From Acidovorax sp. NCPPB 4044 (lineage in GTDB: Bacteria > Pseudomonadota > Gammaproteobacteria > Burkholderiales > Burkholderiaceae_C): a stretch of DNA of 64,000 nucleotides. Position 1 is the first letter of the stretch. Each line of letters starts with the position of its first letter. Of the stretch, positions 1 to 9,404 are shown piece by piece. Under the pieces are notes generated by a model. The model did not search any database. It was not told where the DNA came from and worked only from the letters and a program-made list of their open reading frames with translations. Made by a program: the position numbers and the translations under genes. The DNA is taken from the NCBI RefSeq assembly GCF_028069655.1, contig NZ_JAMCOS010000001.1:340001-404000 (forward strand). Reading direction: 5' to 3'.

Positions 1-2536
1 AGCGACCTGCCGCGGCCTGTAGTGCCGGCATGCGGAGCGTCGCCAGCAGCACTGCGGCGGCAAACAACACCAGCCAGGCACTTTGCATGCGCAGTCCGGC
101 CTCGGGGGACGGCGCAGCCTGCTGGGACTGGCGGCGCCCGGCCTCCTGCCGATCGGCAAGCCGGGGCCACAGCGCGGTCTCTGCCACCCAGGTGATGCGC
201 CGCAATTCGAACAGGTCCTCATCGTCCCAGTGCACGGACGGCGCCGGTTGCCCATCGGCGCCGATCCACGTCCCGTAGTCCAGCCACACCGGGGCAGGCA
301 GTGCCGGGAAATCCTGGAGGGAACTCCGGTCCGGCTGCAGCGCCGCATGGCCTGTGCCCAGACGCAGGACCAGCCCATCGGCGAGGGCCTGGCGTACCGA
401 AGGCACCGTGCCGACCCCCAGGACCACGCCCAGTTCAGCCCCCGGCGCGGGGGGGGTGGACAGGTGGGCCGTCCACGCCATGGTCTTGACCGTTTCGTCG
501 GCGGCGAAGCCGCCATTCCTCAGTATTTCGGAGAGCCCGGTCTGCCACTCCGTGTCCACGGGGCACAGGCGCTGACGGGCGTGGGAACCCCGATCGCCTG
601 TGACTTCCAGCGTGAGCCAGCACGCTTCGGAAGGTGCTGCGCCGGTCCCCTGGGTGATGCGGGCCTGGAGCAGGTCGCCGGCGCGCACTGGCGCAGGGGA
701 ACTGTCCCATCGGTAGGTACCATCCGCCGGCAAGCCCGTCTGGCGCGCCAGCGCTTGGGGCAATAGCTTCCAGCCCGGGCGCGGCTGCTCTGCGATGAGG
801 GAGTGCGGAACGGCATCGGAACGGAAGATGCCGATGCCGGCCAAGGTCCAGTCCTCTGCCGCCCCTGTGGGCTGGAAGCGTACGCGGACGGCTTGGACCC
901 GGCTCCCCGCCGGCAGGCCGGGGGGCAGAAGCTGTGCCCGGTTCGGACCCACCTCGAATCGCTCCACGGCTCCGGAGTCCAGTTGCAATTCAGCGTGCAG
1001 TGTGTCGAACTGCCGCGCACCTGCAGGCATATCCACATAGATGCGAAGCTGCGGCTGTACGGCGACGTCCGTCTTCCATTCCAATTGCGCAGCGCGGATG
1101 CCCGAGGCCTGCATGCCCTCCTTGCCCACGGTGGCGACTGGCTTGTCGCCCGCCCATTGCCAGCGTGCCGCCCAACCGGGCAACTCCGCGTGGAACCCGG
1201 GGATGTCGCTGCGGCCCAGCGTCGGCTGGGCCTGGGCGATCGGCAGCCAGGCCATCCACTGGAGCCATTCCACCGAACCCTCGCGGGGCGGCAGGAACGG
1301 CCCTCCCAGCTTCTCGAGGGTCTTGCCGACCTTCGACTGGAAGACCGGTTGGGATGGCGCACGCTGCGCCTGGATCAGATGGGCCCGGATGGGTCCGAGA
1401 TCGCATCCGGAGGGGCTTTGCACCGCCAGGCCCACCACATCCTGGTGCGCCTCCGGTGGCCCACCCTGCAGATCGCGCAAGGGAAATTGGTATCGGCGGC
1501 GAAGCTTGCCGGACGCCTCATCCTTCAGGGTTTGGATTTTCGTGGTCTGGCCGCTGTCGGAAGCGGGCGCGCCCATTTCCGGATCGGCCAGCACGCGCAT
1601 GCTCTGGAGAGGCTTGCGCGCGGCCACCTCGGCTTCGGTGCCCTGGTAGGCGATCAGTATCTCGGCGAGGTGCGGATCGGTACCCCAGCGCGCCGTGTCC
1701 GACAGGATGGATCCCAGGTAGAGGGAGACCCGCGTGCGTGTTCCGTCGTCTTCCGTGCGGCTCGTGAACTCGCTGCCCGAGAGCAACTGGGTGGCGCGTG
1801 CCCCGGTTCCTTTGCCGATGGACAAGTTCACGCCGCTGAGAACGGTCTTGCTCGGGAATTCCAGCTGGATCGTGTGACTGCGGCGCAGCGGCACATCCAT
1901 GCGGCGCTGAAGCACCGTGAAATCGCCGTCCTGCGCGTACCGCCACCGCAGATCGGGTGCCAGTCCCAGCTGGCGCCGGACGATGTATCCCAGATCCTTC
2001 TTGGCCCACTCCATCTGGTGGGGTTGCTCCGCCATCGCCTCCGCGGCGTTGGTGCCATTGGCTTTCTGCAGATTCACCACCTGCCGGGAAGCCCCCGGCT
2101 GTGGCGACTGCAGCACCATGTCCAGCTCTGCCGGGCAACCGGGCCGGTAATCGTGTTCGACCACCAGCGTCCCGTACCTGCGCAGGCGGGTACCGGACGG
2201 CGGGGCGAGTTCCACGGTGGAGGTGCCCTGGCTGGTCCGTGGCACCCCGCTGGGCTGGAGCGCCACGCCGAGGTCGCTGGCATCGTCGCTCGCGAAGCGG
2301 GGTACCAGCTCTGCCTTGACGCGATAACTGCCGCCCAGCATCGCCTCGCCGCCGCTGAGCGGCTGAATCCTTTGCCCCCAGTAACTGGAAACGGGCGCTG
2401 GGCCGAACGTGACTTCCTGGACAGGACCTGGGGAACCTGCGGCATGCGCGCCCGCCCCGGCCACGGCAAGCAGGGCGAGGCCCCGCCGCAGCGCACCCGA
2501 AGTGACCTGCCAAAGGGATGAGGGATCGCTCGTCAT
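1..2536 (-). CDS. Large exported envelope protein of unknown family, 3' end outside the window
   Basis: An open frame runs from the ATG at 2536 to the left edge with no stop, giving 845 codons; the C-terminus is missing. The first 30 or so residues look like a signal peptide (LALLAVAGAGAHAAG). Most of the rest looks like a soluble, beta-rich extracytoplasmic region, and a hydrophobic segment starts just before the edge. It is clearly a paralogue of the 1122-residue protein at 22205-25573: both contain WRYAQDGD followed by TVLQRR, and both have a DD(E/D)DLFEL(R/K)R motif near the end of the soluble part. By that comparison about 280 residues with several membrane segments are missing. It is the third gene of a leftward operon, 25 bp after the carbamoyltransferase. 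Its function is unknown; context suggests a role in polysaccharide assembly or export. The frame is certain, the role is not. Confidence 0.8.
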   Translation of the reverse strand, partial: MTSDPSSLWQVTSGALRRGLALLAVAGAGAHAAGSPGPVQEVTFGPAPVSSYWGQRIQPLSGGEAMLGGSYRVKAELVPRFASDDASDLGVALQPSGVPRTSQGTSTVELAPPSGTRLRRYGTLVVEHDYRPGCPAELDMVLQSPQPGASRQVVNLQKANGTNAAEAMAEQPHQMEWAKKDLGYIVRRQLGLAPDLRWRYAQDGDFTVLQRRMDVPLRRSHTIQLEFPSKTVLSGVNLSIGKGTGARATQLLSGSEFTSRTEDDGTRTRVSLYLGSILSDTARWGTDPHLAEILIAYQGTEAEVAARKPLQSMRVLADPEMGAPASDSGQTTKIQTLKDEASGKLRRRYQFPLRDLQGGPPEAHQDVVGLAVQSPSGCDLGPIRAHLIQAQRAPSQPVFQSKVGKTLEKLGGPFLPPREGSVEWLQWMAWLPIAQAQPTLGRSDIPGFHAELPGWAARWQWAGDKPVATVGKEGMQASGIRAAQLEWKTDVAVQPQLRIYVDMPAGARQFDTLHAELQLDSGAVERFEVGPNRAQLLPPGLPAGSRVQAVRVRFQPTGAAEDWTLAGIGIFRSDAVPHSLIAEQPRPGWKLLPQALARQTGLPADGTYRWDSSPAPVRAGDLLQARITQGTGAAPSEACWLTLEVTGDRGSHARQRLCPVDTEWQTGLSEILRNGGFAADETVKTMAWTAHLSTPPAPGAELGVVLGVGTVPSVRQALADGLVLRLGTGHAALQPDRSSLQDFPALPAPVWLDYGTWIGADGQPAPSVHWDDEDLFELRRITWVAETALWPRLADRQEAGRRQSQQAAPSPEAGLRMQSAWLVLFAAAVLLATLRMPALQAAAGR

Positions 2537-2561
2537 GCTGGCGTGAAGGTGCGGTCGCGCA

Positions 2562-4340
2562 TCAGGAAACGACGAAGTTCTCTATGGCAAGGGCATCCAC
2601 GCAGCCCTGCTGGTAGGCCCGGATCGCGTCTTCCGGCGTGTTGACGATGGGCTCCTCGTGCATGTTGAAGCTGGTATTGACCAGGATCGGCACACCGGTG
2701 AGCTTCTCGTACTGGATCAGCACTTCGTGATAAAGCGGATGCTTTTCCTTCTTGATCAATTGGGGACGCGCCGTTCCATCGACATGGACGACGGCCGGCG
2801 CAAGCTGCCGGTATTTTTCATGCACTTCATAAGTAATGGTCATGAATTCCGCTGCGAATTCCGAGCCTGCAACCTTGCCGGCCAGAACATCCTCTGCGCG
2901 TTCATGGGGCATCACCGGTGCGAAAGGCATGAACTCAGAGCGTTTCATGCGCTTGTTGAGCGTGTCGTTGATCTCGTATTGCTTTGCCGATGCAAGAACA
3001 CTCCGGGCCCCCAGCGACCGGGGACCGAATTCCATGGCGCCACTGAAAAATCCCACCACGCGGTTCTGGGCAATCAGGCTTGCAATGCGCTGGGCTCGAA
3101 GATCCGGGTCGTCGATGCGCTCCACATTCGGGACTGCCGCTTTCTCGAGGGCTTTGGCCACGCGCTCGCTGTCGTAGGAAGGGCCGAGGTACATCGTGTC
3201 CAGTACCCGCCCCGAAAATGCGGGGGCCTGGCGTTTCAGGTCCAGATAGGCCGCTCCCACGCATAGCCCTTCGTCACCCATGTAAGGAGCGACAAAAATA
3301 TTCTGAACACCTTCCAGATTGAAGAGATGCTGGTTCATCTTCACGTTGGCGACCACGCCGCCAGCAAGAACCAGATTGGAGCAGCCGGTCTTTTTCAGGT
3401 AATGCCGGATCAACTGCTTAATGCTGTCTTCAAGCACAGCCTGCGCGGCAGCAGCCATGTCCTCGCGGGTGTATTGCCCCTCCTGGAAATGCTGCCGGAA
3501 AGCCGAACTGGGGCGGTAATTGTTCAATTCATCCTTGAACTGCTGCATGGTCTGCTGTCCGCTGATGAACTTGAAATAGTTGCGAGCCAGGAATATCTGT
3601 TCCGAGGGAAAGTCCCGGGCAAACATGGCATCCACGAGATCCGACTTGATCTTGATTTCGTCTCCCTCCGTGCTGATCTGGAAGAGATTGCTCAGCTTGG
3701 AATAGAGCTTGGCCTTGTCCCCGTAGGCCGCGAGCCCTGTCAGCTTCCCTTCGTGCCTGAAGATGCGAAAGCCCAGTCCGCTGGTAATGGCTCCATAGAA
3801 GAAGCCCAGCGATGCGTTTTCCTTGAATTCCTTGAGGCGCTGCAGTGAACCGCCTTTGCCGTGTGATACGGTCAGAGAAAGTCCGTCGCCACCGCCATCG
3901 ACGGTTACCACCAGGGCATCGTCGAATCCGCACGCATAGTAGGCGCTGGCCGCATGGCACTCATGGTGGTCGTACCATGCCGGTGTACCGGAAATGCCCA
4001 TATTGCGCAGTATGGCCTGCCATTCCGAACGACCGTCTTTCTTCGAAAGGAAGCGCGGCAGCAGCAAGGGATTTCTCAGGCTCTTTTCCTGCTGGTCCGA
4101 TGGCAGAAAATCAATTTTCCTAAAACGGTGTCCGCCCGCAATGGCAACGCCCTGGACACGGGTCATGTCGAAATTTTGTGCGACATGGGCCAGTGTATTC
4201 AAGGGGATGGAGTTGTAGCATTTGATCCGGTTGAACCGCTCTTCGGATGCCGCAAAAAGAATCTTTCCTTCTGCATCGACGACGCAAACGGATGACGTAT
4301 GTTGCGGCGAGATGCCGATGAACAAAGAATTGCTTTTCAT
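2562..4340 (-). CDS. NodU/CmcH-family O-carbamoyltransferase
   Basis: This 592-residue protein belongs to the family that transfers a carbamoyl group from carbamoyl phosphate, through carbamoyl-AMP, to a hydroxyl on a sugar or antibiotic. The N-terminal Kae1-like ASKHA domain shows FIGISPQHTSSVCVVD, SEERFNRIK, the metal-site motif DHHECHAASAYY and the nucleotide-binding TVDGGGDG. The C-terminal YrdC-like part has FGPRSLGARSVLA and RSEFMPFAPV. The length is normal for the family. Its ATG overlaps the stop of the preceding membrane protein gene by 4 bp, so the two are probably translationally coupled. In a polysaccharide locus it probably carbamoylates a sugar of the repeat unit; the acceptor cannot be read from the sequence. 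Confidence 0.9.
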   Translation of the reverse strand: MKSNSLFIGISPQHTSSVCVVDAEGKILFAASEERFNRIKCYNSIPLNTLAHVAQNFDMTRVQGVAIAGGHRFRKIDFLPSDQQEKSLRNPLLLPRFLSKKDGRSEWQAILRNMGISGTPAWYDHHECHAASAYYACGFDDALVVTVDGGGDGLSLTVSHGKGGSLQRLKEFKENASLGFFYGAITSGLGFRIFRHEGKLTGLAAYGDKAKLYSKLSNLFQISTEGDEIKIKSDLVDAMFARDFPSEQIFLARNYFKFISGQQTMQQFKDELNNYRPSSAFRQHFQEGQYTREDMAAAAQAVLEDSIKQLIRHYLKKTGCSNLVLAGGVVANVKMNQHLFNLEGVQNIFVAPYMGDEGLCVGAAYLDLKRQAPAFSGRVLDTMYLGPSYDSERVAKALEKAAVPNVERIDDPDLRAQRIASLIAQNRVVGFFSGAMEFGPRSLGARSVLASAKQYEINDTLNKRMKRSEFMPFAPVMPHERAEDVLAGKVAGSEFAAEFMTITYEVHEKYRQLAPAVVHVDGTARPQLIKKEKHPLYHEVLIQYEKLTGVPILVNTSFNMHEEPIVNTPEDAIRAYQQGCVDALAIENFVVS

Positions 4341-6115
4341 TTTTCCCCCAAACGCTGTGTTGTATGAATGCTGCCGATGGGCGCAGGTATTTCTTTTAGG
4401 GCTTTCACGCCGTTGATCTCGTAAATGCTGATATCCAGCGATCTGCAGGTCAGAGAAACACCGCAGTCTTTTTCGTCGAGGAAATGGCGACCCAGTGATG
4501 TCAGCCGTGGGTCGGAAGAAAGCGTCTGGTGGAGCTGCCGCGCGTTATCCATCAGGCGGTTGTAGATGACGATGCGATTGATTCCATGGCTTGCCAGGAC
4601 ATCGATGGTCCGGGGATCGGCTATGTCCCCGAACAAAGGGCGGGCCTCCGGGTCCCACTGGAAAAGGCGCAGATCTTTCGCGCCTGCCAGCGGTTTCTGG
4701 TGTACGACCTGCCCAATGACCTCAAACAACGGGGCGGTTCCCCATCGCTGGTTGTAATAAGTCATCGGATAGCTGGCTATGGCGGTGACCCGGGTATCTT
4801 CGGCAAGGCTCTCGTAGACTTTTGCCACCTGTGAGAAGTCTGTTTTCTGGCGAATCGTGGGCGAACCGGGGTACGTTTCCGCCAGATACCAGGTCAGGAA
4901 GACAGCCAGACCTGCGACTATCCACGAGGTCCGCTGCCTGCAACTGGCAACGTAGATGGCCACCAGAAGGCCCGCGAAAAAGGAAGCCATCTGTATGACC
5001 CGCGATACGCCGCGGAACATATCGAAAAAGACAAAATAAAGAAAATTGAAACCCGTTAGCGCCGGAACATAAGAAGAGAGAGTGATCGCGCCCGCAAAGC
5101 ACAGCAAGGCAGGTTTGAATGCTGGATGGCTCCAGGATTCTTTGCGGCAACATGCGGCCGTCAGTAACAACAGAAGGGAATAGCCGAGAAATGCGCCCAC
5201 GTCCATGGGTGCGAAGAACGGATAGATCTTTGGCATCACGCCTGGCATGAAAGGCGCACCCTGCTCGAATATGGCAGAAAGCACTTCACCGGGTGGTCGC
5301 ACCAATCCTGCCATGACAGGATTGGTAATCAGGTACCACTGCTGCTGGATGAATTGAATATTCAGAATAAATAAAAACAACCCGCTCAACAGCGAATATT
5401 GTATAAAGCCGATGGCCTTGGATTTCCAACTCTTTTGGGCAAAGACCAGGAATACCGGAGTGAATAGCCACCCGTAAAAAGCCCAGTAGGGGTTGATGCG
5501 GAACTGAAGCCCTGTCAAGATGCAGGAAAACAGAAGCTGGTGCCAGCGGCCTGACTCGCAATACCGAATGAAGCAGAGATAAACCAAGGGCAGCAACCAG
5601 AAATGGTTGTTGGCCATGGAGCCCCGCGACAGCATGATGAAATACCCCGAAAATCCGAAAACGATGGCACCCGCCAAGGACGCGAGTTGCCGCTGCGTGA
5701 GATGCCAGCAGAGCATATACATCGTGGCCGCAGACAGCGGATAGGCAATCAAGGCCGAGGCATTGATGACAAAAACGGCAGCTTGCCAGCCACCGTCCGA
5801 CCAACGGATTGCAGCAGAACGCAGATCGTCGATAAGATTATCGAATGGGAAGGGGCTGAGGTCGAACCCGTAGGGATAGCTCAGCAACGGCGTCAACTCC
5901 ATGCTGGAGAAGATCTTGCCCGAATAGGCCTTGATCCATATGAACCAGAGCGTGCCATCGGTATCGACATCGGGCATCGAATAAACGGCGAACGGATCCA
6001 CGGACCACCAGCGGTGGCTGAAAAGCACCGCAGTCAGGCATATGAAGAGAGCGAATGCCGATCCATATCGCAGTGCGATGGAATAGGGTGGATTGCGGGT
6101 GTTATGTGGCGCCAT
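4337..6115 (-). CDS. Polytopic GT-C-like membrane protein, paralogue of 9405-11174
   Basis: A 592-residue membrane protein with about ten hydrophobic segments across the first 420 residues and a soluble C-terminal part. The first external loop carries an acidic motif (MPDVDTDGTLWFIW), the position where GT-C glycosyltransferases such as ArnT and PMT have catalytic acidic residues. Other conspicuous blocks are FRINPYWAFYGWLFTP, NIQFIQQQW and KTDFSQVAKVYESLAED, all shared with the protein at 9405-11174. It is the first gene of the leftward operon and overlaps the carbamoyltransferase start by 4 bp. It is probably a lipid-phosphate-sugar-dependent glycosyltransferase; the GT-C assignment rests on topology and the acidic loop, not on a recognised family match. 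Confidence 0.75.
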   Translation of the reverse strand: MAPHNTRNPPYSIALRYGSAFALFICLTAVLFSHRWWSVDPFAVYSMPDVDTDGTLWFIWIKAYSGKIFSSMELTPLLSYPYGFDLSPFPFDNLIDDLRSAAIRWSDGGWQAAVFVINASALIAYPLSAATMYMLCWHLTQRQLASLAGAIVFGFSGYFIMLSRGSMANNHFWLLPLVYLCFIRYCESGRWHQLLFSCILTGLQFRINPYWAFYGWLFTPVFLVFAQKSWKSKAIGFIQYSLLSGLFLFILNIQFIQQQWYLITNPVMAGLVRPPGEVLSAIFEQGAPFMPGVMPKIYPFFAPMDVGAFLGYSLLLLLTAACCRKESWSHPAFKPALLCFAGAITLSSYVPALTGFNFLYFVFFDMFRGVSRVIQMASFFAGLLVAIYVASCRQRTSWIVAGLAVFLTWYLAETYPGSPTIRQKTDFSQVAKVYESLAEDTRVTAIASYPMTYYNQRWGTAPLFEVIGQVVHQKPLAGAKDLRLFQWDPEARPLFGDIADPRTIDVLASHGINRIVIYNRLMDNARQLHQTLSSDPRLTSLGRHFLDEKDCGVSLTCRSLDISIYEINGVKALKEIPAPIGSIHTTQRLGEK

Positions 6116-6554
6116 ATATCTAGATTTTCACGCGCCGCCGTTGGCAAGCCGAAGAAAGGCCGTGAATAATGGGATTGCGAGAATGAATCCCATAAACGCT
6201 TGTGGGACTGCCCTCCTGGAATTTCCCAGATCATGGCCCTCGACTGCCGTGCTGGAGGAATGTAACACCATGTGTGCGAGAATCCGATGCTGTTACCCAA
6301 CGGCTTCATGAAAGCGGGGGTTGCCCTTCGACGTGTTCGCGTGCTAATGCCAGTGATGGCAGTGGAAAACCAACGTTTCTTGCTGGTGCTTCCGCTGGTC
6401 GAATGGTGGAGTCGACGACTACAATCGCCGCTCTCCGGGGATCGGACAGGAGGGGGCCGAAGCCTCACGGGCTTCGCGTGTTGTCCGAAAAATGCTGCTG
6501 CTGCCGTAGCGAATCTGCCGGCCAGCGATCACTCATCAAAACCACCGGAATCCG
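6116..6554. promoter_or_regulatory. Divergent intergenic region of the polysaccharide operons
   Basis: This 439-bp gap separates the leftward (6115) and rightward (6555) polysaccharide operons and must hold both promoters. On the plus strand TACAAT at 6420-6425 is a good -10 candidate, with no clear -35 upstream. An inverted repeat ATGGGATT-N9-AATCCCAT lies at 6169-6193, 54-78 bp before the leftward start codon, and could be an operator. No coding region is supported here, and no JUMPstart-like element was recognised. About 130 nt of leader would precede the first rightward gene if 6420-6425 is used. Confidence 0.4.
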
Positions 6555-6923
6555 ATGGCTTCTCTGCAAGTAACCACCGCACTGATGGGCATCGGTTTGG
6601 CGGGTCTCATCCTGTATCTGATTCGGCGAGACCACCTCTATCTAATGCATGGCCTGTTCTGGGTGGTGGTCGCATGTTCCGCTGCGCTGCTGGGCGCGTG
6701 GCCCGGTCTCATCGACCGGCTGGCGCAAGTGCTGGGAATCAGCTATCCGCCTGCCCTCCTGCTGTTGCTCTCTTCCATCGTCTTGTTGGTCAAGGCCTTG
6801 CACTCCGACATGGTGAACACCCGGATCGAAAGGGACGTGCGCCGTTTGAACCAGCGCTTGGCCATGCTGGAAGCAGACAACGAGGGTGTACGCCACGACT
6901 CTGTCTCGGATGCTCCGCTATGA
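6555..6923 (+). CDS. DUF2304 small membrane protein
   Basis: A 122-residue protein with three hydrophobic helices (about residues 5-22, 35-52 and 68-85) followed by a charged helical tail (RIERDVRRLNQRLAMLEAD) likely to form a coiled coil in the cytoplasm. Size and layout match DUF2304 proteins, which commonly lie beside polyprenyl-phosphate glycosyltransferases in polysaccharide loci and may act as their accessory subunits. It is the first gene of the long rightward operon; its TGA overlaps the manC ATG (ATGA). Confidence 0.75.
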   Translation: MASLQVTTALMGIGLAGLILYLIRRDHLYLMHGLFWVVVACSAALLGAWPGLIDRLAQVLGISYPPALLLLLSSIVLLVKALHSDMVNTRIERDVRRLNQRLAMLEADNEGVRHDSVSDAPL

Positions 6924-8368
6924 ACGATCAATTGCTTCCCGTCATCCTGTGTGGCGGTTCTGGGACACGCCTCTGGCCCTTGTCGAGGGAAACCTACCCC
7001 AAACAGTTTCTTCCACTGGCAGGGCAGCACACGATGCTGCAGCAAACCGCCTCGCGCCTTGGCGGGTTGCCATCTTCCATACCGGTAGATCTCTCTACGG
7101 TGGTGGTCTGCAATAGGGAGCATCGTTTCCTGGCCGCAAGCCAGCTGCTGGCAGCGGGAGTCGATCGGGCCCGCATCCTCCTCGAGCCATCGGGCCGGAA
7201 CACCGCGCCTGCGCTCACCTTGGCGGCGTTGCAGGCGCAGGCGGACGGCAATGATCCGGTAATGCTGGTCATGCCGGCGGACCACGTCATGGCCGATCTT
7301 CCCGCCTTTCATGAAGCCGTGTCATGCGCGTTTCCGCACGCATGCGCCGGAGCCATGATCACCTTCGGCATCGTCGCCAGCCGCGCCGAGACCGGGTATG
7401 GATACATCCAGCGCGGAGAGCCCCACGGGCCAGGTATCGACAGCATCGCCAGCTTCGCGGAGAAGCCCGATGCGGAGCGGGCGCAGCGGTATATCGATGA
7501 AGGCAACTATCTCTGGAACAGCGGTCTCTTCATGGTTCGAGCCAGCATTTGGCTGAAGGCCATACGAACCTGCCGACCCGATATTGCCGCGGCGTGCGCG
7601 ATTGCAATGGCGCAAGCGCAGAAGGATCTGGACTTCGTCCGGCCAGATGGCGCGGCCTTCGAAGCATGCCCTGCAGACTCCATCGACTACGCGGTCATGG
7701 AACGTCTCCCCGCCATGCCTGAATTGGGTGTTCCTGCCTGCGTTGTTCCGCTGGCCGTGGGGTGGTCGGACCTTGGCGCATGGGATGCGGTCTGGGAGAT
7801 CTCGCCGCATGACAGCAGCGGCAATGCCGTCGTGGGCGATGCAGTGGCACACGACTGCGAAGGCTCATTGCTTTTCTCGAGCAGCAGGCTGGTGGCCGGC
7901 GTGGGGCTGGAGCACATCGTCGTCATCGAGACACCGGATGCCGTATTGGTGGCCGACAAGCGCCAGACGCAGGATGTCAAGCAGATCGTTGCGATGCTCC
8001 GCCAGAACGGCCATGCGCTGGCTCAGAACCACCGCAAGATGCACCGCCCCTGGGGGTGGTATGACGCGATCGACAGCGGTGACAGATTCCAGGTGAAACG
8101 CATCGTGGTCAATCCAGGAGCCAGCCTGAGCTTGCAGAAGCATCACCACCGCGCCGAGCACTGGGTGGTTGTGAAGGGGACTGCAGAAGTGACCAAGGGC
8201 GAAGAGGTTTTTCTTCTTGGGGAGAACGAATCCACCTTCATTCCGCTGGGGCATGTGCACCGCCTCTCGAATCCCGGCAAGGTGCCCCTGGAAATCATCG
8301 AGGTCCAGTCAGGCAGCTATCTGGGCGAGGACGATATTGTCCGTCTGCAGGATACCTACGGGCGCTGA
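6920..8368 (+). CDS. manC: Mannose-1-phosphate guanylyltransferase / mannose-6-phosphate isomerase
   Basis: A 482-residue bifunctional enzyme of the ManC/AlgA/CpsB type that makes GDP-mannose, precursor of the GDP-sugars built downstream by gmd and its neighbours. The N-terminal nucleotidyltransferase has the signature GGSGTRLWPLSRETYPKQF, and FAEKP in the middle. The C-terminal cupin (type II phosphomannose isomerase) has RPWGWYD, the metal-ligand region QKHHHRAEHWVVV and FIPLGHVHRLSN. The ATG at 6920 overlaps the DUF2304 stop and gives the usual family length; the same frame is open upstream to 6272, but that extension has no similarity to the family and lies over the DUF2304 gene. Confidence 0.95.
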   Translation: MNDQLLPVILCGGSGTRLWPLSRETYPKQFLPLAGQHTMLQQTASRLGGLPSSIPVDLSTVVVCNREHRFLAASQLLAAGVDRARILLEPSGRNTAPALTLAALQAQADGNDPVMLVMPADHVMADLPAFHEAVSCAFPHACAGAMITFGIVASRAETGYGYIQRGEPHGPGIDSIASFAEKPDAERAQRYIDEGNYLWNSGLFMVRASIWLKAIRTCRPDIAAACAIAMAQAQKDLDFVRPDGAAFEACPADSIDYAVMERLPAMPELGVPACVVPLAVGWSDLGAWDAVWEISPHDSSGNAVVGDAVAHDCEGSLLFSSSRLVAGVGLEHIVVIETPDAVLVADKRQTQDVKQIVAMLRQNGHALAQNHRKMHRPWGWYDAIDSGDRFQVKRIVVNPGASLSLQKHHHRAEHWVVVKGTAEVTKGEEVFLLGENESTFIPLGHVHRLSNPGKVPLEIIEVQSGSYLGEDDIVRLQDTYGR

Positions 8369-8430
8369 GCGCTTGGTGGGCAGGGAGTGGCCGCAAGGCT
8401 TGCGGTGAATGAATCAATGGCGGACAGGCA

Positions 8431-9396
8431 ATGATGAAAAAAATATCGATCGTGGTACCGGTCTTCTGTGAAGAGAAGAATATCGCCAACCTTTACAGAA
8501 GAACCGCTGCTGCAATGGAGAAGGTCCGGGATGTATCGGTGGACTATATTTTCGTCAACGACGGAAGCTCCGACAGGTCCATGGACGTTCTGCGTGAAAT
8601 GGCGCAGATCCATGCAAATATCAAGGTGATCGACTTTTCCAGGAATTTTGGTAAAGAAGTCGCCTTGACCGCTGGTGTGCACTGTGCGGATTCGGACGCC
8701 GTGATTTGCATGGATGCCGACCTGCAGCATCCTCCGGAGTTGATCCCTACGTTGATCGAAACATGGCGAGCCAGTGGGGCTGATATTGTTGCGACGATAC
8801 GCACTGGCATCGACAAGCAGCCGATCTTGAGGCGTATCGGGTCCCATGGATATTATTGGTTGATGTCCAAAATATCCGGCCTGGACATGGTCTCCCAAAC
8901 CACGGATTTTCGTCTTTTCGATCGCAAGGTGGTGGAAGCATTCCGTACCGTTACCGATCGCCAACCGATGTTTCGAGGGATCATGGACTGGATGGGGTTC
9001 CGCAAGGTATACGTCGAGTTCCACGCGGGTGCCCGGGAAGCGGGTGTGCCTGGATATTCCTACCTGCGCTTGATGAAGATGGCTGTCTCCAGCATCACAT
9101 CATTTTCATTATTTCCTCTGCGATTGATTGGATATATTGGCGCATTCATCACGCTTCTGAGTGGTGGGCTTCTGGCCTGGATGCTGATGTCCTATTTTCT
9201 TTCGGAACTGCATGTCTATACGCCACTCGCTATCGTCGTGGTGGCCAATACATTTTTCATCGGGCTCGTACTCATGGCCATGGGCCTCATGTCGCTGTAC
9301 ATCGGGGCAATCCACACGGAGGCTATCCACCGGCCTGTCTACATCATTCGCGAGCGGCTGAATTTCCAGGCGGCACCTGCGCACGATCGTCCGTGA
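8431..9396 (+). CDS. GT2 polyprenyl-phosphate glycosyltransferase, GtrB/DPM1-like
   Basis: A 321-residue GT2 enzyme that probably transfers a sugar from a nucleotide donor to undecaprenyl phosphate. The N-terminal domain has ISIVVPVFCEEKNI, the nucleotide-binding FVNDGSSDRS, the DFSRNFGKEVALTAG block and the catalytic CMDADLQHPPELIP, all typical of GtrB, ArnC and dolichol-phosphate mannose synthases. Two membrane helices at the C-terminus (about 232-265 and 270-298) complete the GtrB layout. Its product would be the lipid-linked sugar used by GT-C enzymes such as the neighbours at 9405 and 4337. It follows manC by 62 bp, and its TGA overlaps an alternative GTG start of the next gene. Confidence 0.9.
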   Translation: MMKKISIVVPVFCEEKNIANLYRRTAAAMEKVRDVSVDYIFVNDGSSDRSMDVLREMAQIHANIKVIDFSRNFGKEVALTAGVHCADSDAVICMDADLQHPPELIPTLIETWRASGADIVATIRTGIDKQPILRRIGSHGYYWLMSKISGLDMVSQTTDFRLFDRKVVEAFRTVTDRQPMFRGIMDWMGFRKVYVEFHAGAREAGVPGYSYLRLMKMAVSSITSFSLFPLRLIGYIGAFITLLSGGLLAWMLMSYFLSELHVYTPLAIVVVANTFFIGLVLMAMGLMSLYIGAIHTEAIHRPVYIIRERLNFQAAPAHDRP

Positions 9397-9404
9397 ATCT
9401 CGCC

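Noticed and set aside
803..2521. 572-codon plus-strand frame opposite the left-edge gene
   Set aside because: It is the antisense shadow of the minus-strand gene, which has a signal peptide and clear similarity to 22205-25573; the plus frame has no recognisable domain.
6272..6919. N-terminal extension of manC
   Set aside because: The frame is open upstream, but it overlaps the DUF2304 gene and lacks similarity; manC starts at 6920 with the family signature.
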